Source: Marthasterias glacialis
Lineage: Eukaryota > Echinodermata > Asteroidea > Forcipulatida > Asteriidae
NCBI GenBank assembly: GCA_911728455.2
Contig: OU452219.1
Coordinates: forward strand, 26,916,211-26,980,210
DNA: 64,000 bases
Reading direction: 5' to 3'
Position numbers and translations under genes: made by a program. Positions 11,001 through 23,000 of this stretch are shown here, piece by piece. A model generated the notes under the pieces. That model was not told the origin of the DNA and did not search any database. It was given only the letters and a program-made list of their open reading frames with translations. Within the stretch, counting starts at the first letter, position 1, and each line of letters begins with the position of its first letter.

Positions 11001-14000
11001 TTCATCTTGTAGACCAAGAGTGGACCCAGGCCTACTACCCTTGTTCTTTATTTAGATGATGTAGAATCTGTTATCTCTTACCTCCTCCTCATATTGCATA
11101 CACTGCTGGAATCTAGAATCCAGTTCCTGTCTTATGTCAGTTAATTCTTCCATACGTTGACTGAGTGCATCATGCTGCTCATCCAGCTGTAGATTTGTCA
11201 TCTTGCTCAGATAGTCCTGACGTTTGTCATTCAGCTCAGTCTCATACTGAGCAATCTGTGAACAGCAAAGGATACAGTACATGTACATGTAGTCATGGTC
11301 AGTATAGGTTATTGAGTGGAATAAGGGAAATAAGCGCTTCTGCGTCCTATATCCAACGAGGCTGAGGCCTTGTGGGATATGGTATGCAGACGCGCTTTAT
11401 TTTCCCGTGTTCCACGAGCCCGAGTGTGATAACGAATTTATCTTCCATTCAACTGGATGATAATACAACTTTGAGCATTATTTGATGAAGAGCAAAACAT
11501 GCGATATGCAAATTTTAGAACGTCATTTTGAACTGCCTGTATACGGAGCATGACGCATGATATGATACTCAAACTACGCAGAGTGCAATATAGACTATTG
11601 GGAGTATGATATGGTTTATTATCACACTCCCGTTGAGCAATCTGATTGGAAGATGTTCTAGTTGGAGTGGGTGGCCTAATGATTTGACATACTGAAAAAT
11701 GTTCAACATGGTCTTTAATGCATTATACACCATTCTGTTTGAAGCACACAATAAATTGTGCCTCAAACTATATTCAGTAAAAAAAAACTGCACACAATTG
11801 GACCATAAGCACAGGGCAAACAAGGAGAGCTACTTTATAGACCATGTTGAAAACTTTCTTTGAGTGTCAAAACAGTAGACCCTCCTACTCCCACTTGAAC
11901 ATGGGTTAACCCCAAATTTGACAGCATGAAGGGTACACAATGAACAGGGGTGTGTGTGGGAATTCCATTACCCGGTACAAATAGTTTGTACACGCAGAGT
12001 CTCAACTTGGTCGTCTGTACTCAACTTTACTAAGTCGCTTCTCAATTATGTGCAGCGCGCGTGCCATGTAACTTTTTCGCAATAACGCACGACGGATTTA
12101 GCACATGAGGGCAGATACCCAGTGTGTGTCTGTGCAAGTTTAGGTGTGCCATCCACACAATGCACGCACAATCCGCGTATAGTACCTGTACTTATACTTC
12201 GGGTAGCGGGTGTATTAGTTTAATGGAAATCATAAAAAAAGCTTCCAGCATCCTCCACTGGACCTGAAGTACCAGGTACTCATGTGGCAAAGGTGGGCTG
12301 GTGCCCGTGAAGAAAGTGACAGCCGTATATACTCAACGCATCGGCAGCAGTGCTTGCACTGCACTGGCATAACACGCCGGGGTCACAAACTAACATCAAC
12401 TTTTCATTTTACTACAGCGGGTGGATTCTTTTAAAATATGACCATCAAACTCCCATGGAATATATGATTAATAATGCCTTTAACAGTATCTGAAGTGGCC
12501 GTTGTTTGAAAATGTCCAATAACTTCACCAACCGTGGTGGAAAATTTGACCCCCATACGGTTGTGCGCAATAGTTGCATGTGTGGGTGTGATCGAGGTGC
12601 AACACGCTTACGTGGAATGAGACTCAACTATTTGTAATGTCAGCTTTTAAGCTGATTTCAGCTTCTTCTTCTCAGCAGATATCTGTATGCATTCTTTTGC
12701 TCGGATGGGGAGTTCAAGATAAGTCACCTCCACCTTTGTTCTCAGCAGATATCTTCTTCATTAGTGCTTCTGTATGCATTCTTTTGCTCGGATAGGGAGT
12801 TCAAGATCAATCACCTCCACCTTTGTTCTCAGCAGATATCTTCTTCATTGGTGCTTCTGTATGCATTCTTTTGCTCGGGTGGAGAGTTCCAGACCAAGCA
12901 CCCTCCACCTTTGTTCTACACTAACGTTCTTCACTTTGATGAATTTGCTGCTGTACATTGCACACGATCTGTATTGTTTGCACATTTCTAAACCAGTGTG
13001 CCACTTGTCTACCGCAGGCTCAGAGAACTGGGTATAAAAATGTAGCAAAACTTACCCGCAGGGGAATTAGATCATCAGCAGAAGAAAAAAAACGATGCCC
13101 GTTTTAACAACCCAAAATCAACTCAAATGGAAAGTACAGTTGGGTCAATGTAAATGACAATGTATATCATAGAGGTGACTGCCCCACAAACTTGATCAAA
13201 ATCAACATGTTGCATGATAGTTGCATGATAGTTGCATGGCAGTTCATTTTCTACTGTTAAAGTGTCGCTCTTGCAACAAGGCTTTCGTCATTTCCATACT
13301 AATACTAGACAAGAATATTGACATTGCTCTCCTCATACTGAAACCTGGTTAAGAGATGGGAATTCACCAGTTATTGAAGAACTCACGGCCATTGGTACTC
13401 ATTTTGGGGCACCAACTACCTATATTATACTTAGGAGAGGTGGCGGAATTGGCATTGTTTATAAATCATCTTTAAAACCCCTGTTGGCTCATTCAGCTTG
13501 TCTGAACATATTCTACTCTCTGGGTCTACTCTCGTCAAGGACATCATGGATTTAACGCAAGCACTATACTCTGGTAGAACTGTCAATAATGGTGACTTCA
13601 ATCTACAAGTTGATAGTGTGGACACTCCAGATGTCTGTCGCTTTCAAGAACTCCTGAGAATGACTGGTTTCACTTATGACGAGTTCAACACATTCCAGAA
13701 ACCATACCCTCGATCTTGTTATTGTTTGTGATGATGACCTCCAGCGTTGGTTCAACATCAATGTCATCAAAAGCTATCTCTCTCTCCACTTCAGTGTATC
13801 ATTCAACTTTGCTACTCAGCTTAATAACAGTTGATTTGAACAGTCTCAGACCCCAGGTTCAGAAATTTCAAGTCACTTGACAAGCCGCATTTTGACTTGG
13901 ACCTGAGTTCAAGGCATGGCTCCTTGCCCCTTGAAAACTGCCCTGACTGATGTTGACATTATTGTTTAGTTTTCTGCTTTCTATAATTATTGCATCGGAC

Positions 14001-17000
14001 AAACTTCTCTTTTGTGACATTAAATTGACAAAAGAAGTGATATTTGCAGGGAGTTTTTACTCCTTTAACTAGCCCGCCGCCTAAATTTATCAAAATCGAG
14101 GAAATGAGGGCAGCAAACAAATCATGACATCACTGGAAGTACTGCATCCCGGATTGTCTGCACTGAGCAATGCTTCAATGAGTAACAACAAACAGCCGTT
14201 TGACAGAGGAGTACTTCCTGCAACGTCACTATTCTTTAGAATTTCTGGAGACAACTTTCAGGCACCGACTGCTGTTGTTCTGATTTTGGCTCAAGGCGGG
14301 GGGGGGGGGGGGGGGGGGGTGAAAAGAGGCTTGGAAACTGCCTTTGTAATTGAATAACCACGCATTCTTTAATTCTGTCACTGTTTTTTCGTGGTAGATA
14401 TAGGTGTATTTAGGGATTTAAAACTTGTTTTAAAGAGAGACTTCTAGCATGTCCCATCCTCTTTATGTACTACACTGCACAACATGTACATGTACAATCA
14501 GGCTTTGCTTCAGACCATCAGTCAGCATGCTCCCTTGTCAGCCCCCCAAAACAGCCATAGGAAACATCATCTCTGGCATACTCCAGATATTCTCAAGATG
14601 AGGCATTAGAGGAAAGATCTTGAAGCAGTCTGGTGTAGAAGTGGTCTTGACTATAACCCATAGATCGAGAGAGGTTGCATGACCCCGGGAAAAAATCGTT
14701 TTGCAGCCATGTTGGGTAATGCCATGTACAAACTCCATGGCAGTCAGCTATCAAATATGATACATTGTCTGGGGTTCACCAGAGTCACAAAGGGGGAACG
14801 CTTATTAGCATTCAGAGTCATTTTACGCCCAAGGGGTACAAATTGCCCTCATAAAACTCATTCCAGATGAGTGGTTTTCATTGAGAACTACATGTACTAA
14901 ATGCATTATACAATGCAGGCTTAAGTGTGGAATAGGCTATACAGAAGGGAACAAAACAAACAATTTGAGAATAACTGATTGACTACATCATATTTACATG
15001 TATCCCATGAATTAATGGTTTGATTACTGACGCTGACATTGCAGGAGCTATAAATATTCCAGCTTTTATAATGCCATAATAAAAATTAAATGGTTATTTA
15101 AGTTCCGGGTAGCCCCTAGCGCAAACTTCATATGTGTACTCTGTTGCTTTCCATCCAATAGACTGATTGCGCGACCCACGTCACGTGACCTGCTGTGGGT
15201 ATTAAATGTAAACAGACACGCTGCCTCCATAGGCAAGTGCGGTACGGTACATGATAATTGTTGCATTTGTTTATTAGATCAAGGCTTTTCTTTCTCGAAA
15301 TCTGTGAAAAATATTCTAGAGTTTGTACCAGAGACCTTCGAGTGACTGAATAAAGCCAGTAAGGACAGTTCCAGCAAGTCTTGGAAACTGTACAAGTAAC
15401 ATATAAATGTGCATGTTGTGTACTAATGCACGATGGAATGTTCAGGCCAGACGACCGCGATCACACACTTTTCAACACAAGAATTTCAAAGTTTTGAAGC
15501 TTAATCATCCGATAAAAATGCTTTCAAAAACTGTGTGATTCCTTTACCTATTTGAAATTTCGCTAGTTAGGTATAAATGCTCACTTTTCCAACGATCTTT
15601 ACCCTTTTTTAAAGTGATTTAGGCCTACATTACAAACAAAATAACAGGCGGGTGGCTACATAGTCATCCGATGCTGGTAGTGTGTAACTCAAATTAAACC
15701 TCTTTTGTAGTAGAATACTGCTGGTAGTTTGTGAAACAGTAATGTGATTAATGTCACAACATACAACTTGAATCAAATGGCTTAGTAACTGTGTTATTAT
15801 TACCAAAAGCCGACTTTTGGTGTGACTCTGTCGGTCACGGCATGTATTTGCACGTAGTTTGCCATCAGCTCAGATGACATAGTACCCACAATAGGTCACG
15901 TGATGACATGTAAACATTGGTCGGATCGGTCTATTCTAGTCATATATTCAACCAGGGATGATAACCTTGAATGAAGACTGAAGTTCACACTGAACAAAAA
16001 AGAAATGGCGTATGCAAATACAGCAGCTGCTATTTATTATATATATGTAGTGTGATTGGTTGACGATTAATGCTCTTATCGCTAACGGGTATGAAGACCC
16101 TTGGATATTTGCAAAAGCAATACAAATATTATGAGTTGATTATTAAATGGAGCAACTACTACTAGTACTATCCATCAATGGCAATAGAACTGCAATTGAA
16201 ATACTAAGAATAGTTAATTCATTTAAACTAATGGCTTAATTTACATGTACAAGACTTGATTTATACCCAGCACATAATATGTAATATGAAATAACCTAGG
16301 GTACTTTTTACATTTTCTACTTGTATTTACATTAAAGTGTTGGTTAAATGTATATGTATTTGTGTATCTTTTCAACAAATTTACCTTCATCCTTATCAAA
16401 TATTCACACAAGTGTTTATGTTCTATAATTGTCAACACAAAATTGGTGAATACCTAAAATTTAACAGACAAAATAGACAGATGGTTTTCAAAAACAGGTC
16501 AAATGAAATGAACCCAATTTTACAGACTTTCTTTGGTTGCCTTGTCTTTTTAATTTGGCATGGAATAGCTCTGTTCACATTGTTACCAAAATGTGCATAC
16601 AGAATACAGACAAATTGTGTACAGTGTACATGTACTTGCAGATGGAGTGGTTGTGAAGCATTTTGACAATATTTGTTTTGAAAGCTATTTTCAAAACAAA
16701 ATACTGGGCATGAACTCAGACATATAAATACATGTATAAACTCAGTTAATTACATTCTGTACAATTTTCTTGGTTAGTTTTCTTCTTTGTTGTGTTTGCT
16801 TAATATTCCTAAGTGAACAGGACTTCAGAAATTTGTAGTGTTTGTTAGTGAAACGAAAACTGGAATGAAATTCATTTGTAATGCCTACCTCCTCTTTAAC
16901 TTTTCTCCTCGCTCTCTCCATCTTGGCTCTCAGTTGTTGTTTCTGTGCAGCGTACTTCTCTTTCTCATGAAGCAACTTCTTTTCAATCTTCTTTTCCTCC

Positions 17001-20000
17001 TTGTGCAGTCTGTCTTTCCCCGAGGATACACGTGGTGGCTTGTCAGTGGTATCAAGAGTGAAGCTGTCGACATGAACCACAGAGATTTCTGCATCTTCTT
17101 CACTCCGATCCTCAGGATCAGCAGTCATGGCGGTATCCACGGAGCTGTTCTTTGCACGATTGCTGTGTTTAGTCCGATGTTTACCCGCACTGCTTGACCG
17201 AGTCCTTGAGTTTGATCTCACACCTGAAGCATCCTCATCATGGTGTTTGGATTGATGTCGATTTCGACTTCTCCTAGAGCTTGAGCTGCCTCCACTGCTG
17301 TGTCGGGATCTATGACTATGGGTACTATCCCTTCTTATAGCTTGATCAGTTTCACCATTGACTAGATTCATCTCTGTTACATCACCAGAGTTCTCTTTAA
17401 TTTCATTACCACCTAATGGGGACCTTCTACCGTCTGTTTTTACTACACTGGACTGATCAATCATTGTAATGTTATTCTCTTCTGGTTTGGAACTTTCGGA
17501 CTCAACAGTCTCCTTGCTTTCACCTTTGCCTTGTTTAACATTGCCCACTTCATCCATGTCGCCCATTTCTGATTGTAATTTATCACGCTAAAGCAATATA
17601 TGAGGTTGACTATTGTACGGGTTTCTTAAAACTTTCTCAGATCACTATTTATTGATGCGACCACTGCAGCCTATGGGTTATTTAACACGAGAAAATCTAT
17701 TCTAAAGTAGACAAATATCATCTTGTTATGGGTCTCTTTGATGATCGAGATGATAAAATCTCAAATGAAGATCTGTCATCAATTTCACTATCTCTTAATC
17801 AACTCATTCTTCGTTTCCTTTTCCAATCTTCAGTCACTGAGAACAGTTTAAGTTCAAATTATGTCTGACGACCTGTGTGAATAAAAGAAGGAAAGTGTAA
17901 ATCTTAACAGCAAACATAGCATCAACACTTTCAATTTGATGTTTTCATGACCTGTTCATCAGGTAGGTTTTTTAATTATTTGTCTGTCCTTTCATAGTCG
18001 GGATATTAATGCTCAAAATATTTTTTTAAACAAATTTGTTTAATCTGTACCATTTTTTGACAATATTTTCAGTGTAAACTGCATGCAAAACACTTTCAAA
18101 AAGAGGTCCCTGTGCAACATTATGTACCTGATTAATTCATTAAGTTTTTTTTATTTTTTTATTCTAAGGTAAATTACATGATTGGTTTTTGAAAGAGCAA
18201 ATTAATATTCATCCTGTAGTTTTCACTAAGCAACCTTTGAAAATTTCGTTAAATTTTTTAGTAATGTTTTTGAGAAGATTATGATGAAAAAAAAAATGTT
18301 CAGGTATTTGTGCACATTCACATCCAGCTTGTTTTTATTACGACAATCAAAATAAGCAGATGTGATTAAGTTTGGTTTTCAAATGCCAAGTCCTCAGCTT
18401 TGCCAGTATTTCAGACGGAACTATTTCTTTGGAAGATTGGTACAAATATGAACCTGGTTTGACACTGAGATTTTAGATTGAAACTTTCTTTTTGGATAAT
18501 TACTTATCAGTACCTTCTCTTTAAAGCATTTCAGCTGATTAATTGCATGTAAATATATAACTACCATTGTACATGTACATGTAGAAGCTCACAAGACATT
18601 AGGCCATTATTAAATGACTAAATATATTAAGTTCAGGAGGCTCATTCCTAATTAGAATCGTCTGCACTATTCATCAGTGAGTGTTTACAGTACATGAGGT
18701 AGCATTCAACAATTTCCGTCAGAACAACCTTATTATTAGCTCAGTTTCTTTCTTTTTTGCATTTTGTACTTGAATACCATGGATTTTTTTTGTGTGGGAT
18801 CACAGTTCTCAATAAACAGTGGTCCACTGGCCAAATGCTTGTTGAAGAATCTGTCAGAAATCATTCCAAATTTTGCTGTTTTTTTCTGTGTTGCAAAGTA
18901 TCCATGTTTTATATGAAACATAGACAAGTGAATAAGCTTTAAAACTATCATAAAACGTCAAGCCAAATGTATAACTGGTCCTGCTGGCTAGTCTGAAAAA
19001 GTGCACGCTGTTGCATCACTACTCACAGTTGTTTAACCAAAACTGCAGGCCTGTAAGCTTCGTTTTTGAAGGGCAAGGAAGGGCACCGAGGCATTTTCTC
19101 CTTGGTAAAGGGCACCTCTGGGAGGAAATTGTAAATTTCTATTGGAACATTTTAAGGGTCACCAAGGCAATGATCAGGGCCAATGGAGGCAATTGCCTCC
19201 ATTAAGGATCAGGACTTCAACTGTGCATGTTGGCATGCAGTTTTTCTGTACTGAATTTAGCCATCATCACACTATTACTATAGCTAATATTAGGATTTTT
19301 TTTCTTCAGAATTTCATTGAATGTCACTCTGTAAGAACATTTTTCTGAACAACTATTTTACACTGGTAATAAAGCTGTTTCTGGAAAGTATTGTTATTGT
19401 GAAAAAAAATTACATTACATGGATGAAAATAAACTGTTCCTTCCTGTATGCTTAAATTAAATACGGGGACAAAAGTTGTATTTTAAGTCAGATTAGAAAC
19501 TTTGCATGAAGGAATATAATCTAGAAGTTCTGCTGTAGTAAAATCGTAAACATTTCTCTGGAAGGATGGGAAGATTCTGATTATGATGGATTTGGAGGTA
19601 TAACAATTTAATGAAAATAACTTTGCTCTGAGATGGTCTTCAAAAAGATGCTGTTGGGTCTATGTGGTGTATAATCCCTCAGTCCTGCCCGTATAGTGTA
19701 GTTTCATTCCATTGAAGGTCATGGCATACTGATCAAATCATTTAGTTGTGACACCACTGGGTCTCTCCAAAACTCATAGCCATGACACATCCACAAAGGC
19801 AACCCTAATATGAACATAAACTCTGACAATTCTTATGATTCTACATGCATTTGTTATACTTATAGGGTCAACTTCTCTACCTACATGAACAACATTACCG
19901 GTATTGCAATGTCCAAGAACAGTTTACAGTTTCAAGAACAAATGAACTTGTGGTCAACATATATACCAACATCTTTTAGAACATAAACAAATACTCACTT

Positions 20001-23000
20001 TATGGACACCAAAACGATTTCTGAACATCAATTCAAGTTTTATATCCAACAGCAAAAACAAAACATACACCACCAATCTACACTCTTTAAAAGTAACATC
20101 AAGTCACAACAAAACTGTCCAGTCAGTAATGGACGGATAACCCCTATCATAATACAACAATACTGCGTAAATGATGCATACTACATGTTAAGTCCAGTGT
20201 GTTTGCACTAGTGAGCAAACACCATGCGTAATTCAATGGACTATGGGGGGGCGGTAGGAGAGAAGTGACTTTAACTATTAGCATAATAACAGGTAGTTCC
20301 TTAGCAACTGGGTACTTCAGAAGCCGACCCCATTCAGCCTGTTTGAGGGTGAAGCATGTGAAGCATTAGTAATCCCAAACTTCATTTACAGTTCTTACCA
20401 CATGTGGCTTATCTTCCAATTCGTCCCATGTAACTGCTTTCTTTGATGGACTTTTAAAAAAGTAACAGTACGATATCTCTTACAAGCCAATTATAACATT
20501 CAACCACATTTCAACCAAAGGTGCTACATGCAGGACTAATGTGGATCTTTGAGCCTGCAATCAATATCTTGAAGGAATTTTATCTTTGAGAAAGCCAAAA
20601 GTTGCTGTGGAGAACTACATTTACAAACATGCTAACATTACAACTTTTTGAGACATAATACACATGATAAAAAGTGGGCGTTTCCATTTTCTCAAACAAA
20701 TGTTTGACTCCATTGTCCTGAAATATTCATGGATGTTACAAACGTTGAAGTAGTTTTAACAATCATTGAATGATAACTTGACTCTCAATCTAACAATAGA
20801 TTATGATTGTTGAATGAGTTTTTCCGACTTCCCAAAAAATTGTTCCGCTGGTTTTCCCTGATTCTGATGGATTCAGTCAACCCAACTATGCTTGGCATAG
20901 TACCAGATCTTTGATAAGACTCTAATTATTTACTGGGTGTTGGGATTCTATAGGCTGCAGTATTTTCATAGGTTTAAATACATCTGAGGAGTTGCCTACA
21001 AGAAAAAATACAATCCCTGAGTTAGACTTTGGAAATCGCATAACTCTTGAAGACAACAAAATGTAACAGGAATGGCTAATTTGGGGGAAAAACAATTAGT
21101 TTCAAAAATCTAAAAACTGACTGATTGTAAAGACTGTACCTGTATAAATCCTAAAAAAATACTTCTGTCTGCAAAACTGTCAAAGTCAAGAAAAAAGCAT
21201 TTAAAGAGCCTAAAACTGTTGATTATTTTAATTGTCGCAACTGAAATAAGCCCTGACAAGAACGTGCACAAAATCCTTCACAAAACGTATATTGTATATT
21301 GTATTCAATCTTTACTAATACAAGGTTGATCATGATGAACAGAAGTAAAAGTGTGAGTGACTCGTTCTATCTAATCATGTTGCTGCCATTAATTGTCAAA
21401 AATGCAGCTTTTTAACAACATGCAGGAATAAAACCCAGGCTATACTTTTTTCATACATGTGTGTGATTTCTCTTGGTGTTTTTCCTCTAAAGTAACATTT
21501 TTGTTATTTTAAATCCAAATAACTGTAAAGCCAAAAGGTCCAGGGATTTTACGACCACTCAATCCAGGAGCAAGTTCGATTAAGGACCAATGGCTAACTA
21601 GTGGTTGGTTAGTGACGTACGTAGTGCATGCGAACTGAAGTTGAAGTGCATACGACTGTAGTCATGTCACGTCACGTCCACGCGACCATGAGAAAAGGTA
21701 AAAACAACGTTTATCATTTTTCTGATAACTGGTCCCCTGTGCATTGTGCTTATGAAACCGCTAATGGTAACCAGCGATGCGACCAACCTATTGCCTGGTC
21801 GCGAATAGTCGACTAGACTAGTCCAACCATCGTTGACCAACGTGAGTTCGATCAGAGTTAGTCAAACTATGGTTAGCTATGGTCCTTGATTGAACTTGCT
21901 CAAGGCAGAACCCATTATCTAAGCTCATGCTTCCTGAATAATTAACTTTCAGCAGATCTCAACCTGGTTGCTGCCCTAATCCCACCATGTGTTATGATAC
22001 TAATAGGTACATAGGTACTAATAAGTAAAACTCATTCCAAATAAATTTGGCATTGGTATTAAATACAAGCTTGTTTCAAAATTTGATCTAGCTAGGATAT
22101 GTGAGCTATATAAGAACCAGGTATTATTATTATTTGGCATTACCAGACTATGTTTTGAGGTGAAATGAAAGAAGACCAATCCCGTGTCTTTATGCCTCAG
22201 GATAAAAACGGGCATCGATATTAGAATTCAGTGGTTTCTTAAGGCGATAATCTCTTGCCTGTGCATGCCCCAAAGAGCGCACCTATGATCTAAAAGCGTA
22301 CTCCTCACACAAGTGCACACACTTGAAAATATGGTTGAAAAATAGCTGGTTAAAAGATAGCTGGTTAAAATCACGTTCTAGTCTATTTGTCTTTGTTTAC
22401 CCAAAACTTTAATCATCATATGTCCATCGAAAACAAGAAGCAAAAGGTCAGAGGTGTCAGGTGCATGTACGTTGATCACAGTGGTAGTTGCATAGTTGGA
22501 AAGCATATCTGGCACCATTCACAACCCTTGAAGTGAAGATATGTAATGTTCTGGCTGCAAGGAAGGAAGCTCATTGCCCCACCATTGTGTGGCACGTCTC
22601 CATTGTTTTACCTCGTAGTTGGTGGCAGGATGACATCAATCCAGGAGTAGGGATCTATATCCCAGAGTTGAGATAATGATTTGAACAAATCATACACCTT
22701 TGCAGGACTGTTTACACAAAAACACAAACGATCATTGAAGACGAGCAGAGCATACTCTTTAAATTTTCTAGACTCTACTGCATCTTAAGCGGGGTTCTTT
22801 TCAGAGCCAATACTTCTCCAAAAAGAGATTTTATTCACATGGGTGTCATATGTTACCCATAATGCTACTCAGTTCTCACGATCATTGTGATGACAATTCC
22901 ATTTGGAAACTAGAAGCATAGGCTTCTGGCTGGGGACTCTTTGGTTAAGGGGGGGAAGGGGTTGATTTGCCTGAAATTTTACTCAGACAAAAACACAAAT

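Noticed and set aside
9964..11070. CRISPR-like regular repeats
   Set aside because: Units are contiguous 107-bp copies without unique spacers, in a eukaryotic intron.
14124..14357. 77-codon ORF with a poly-Gly run
   Set aside because: It depends on a homopolymer of uncertain length and has no other coding sign.
16838..17197. 119-codon plus-strand ORF
   Set aside because: Shadow of exon E on the opposite strand.
22830..22835. Reading the LRR gene and coiled-coil gene as certainly separate because of the AATAAA here
   Set aside because: The signal fits an alternative 3' end, but splice phases across exons A/B to C and C to J are consistent with one gene; left open.
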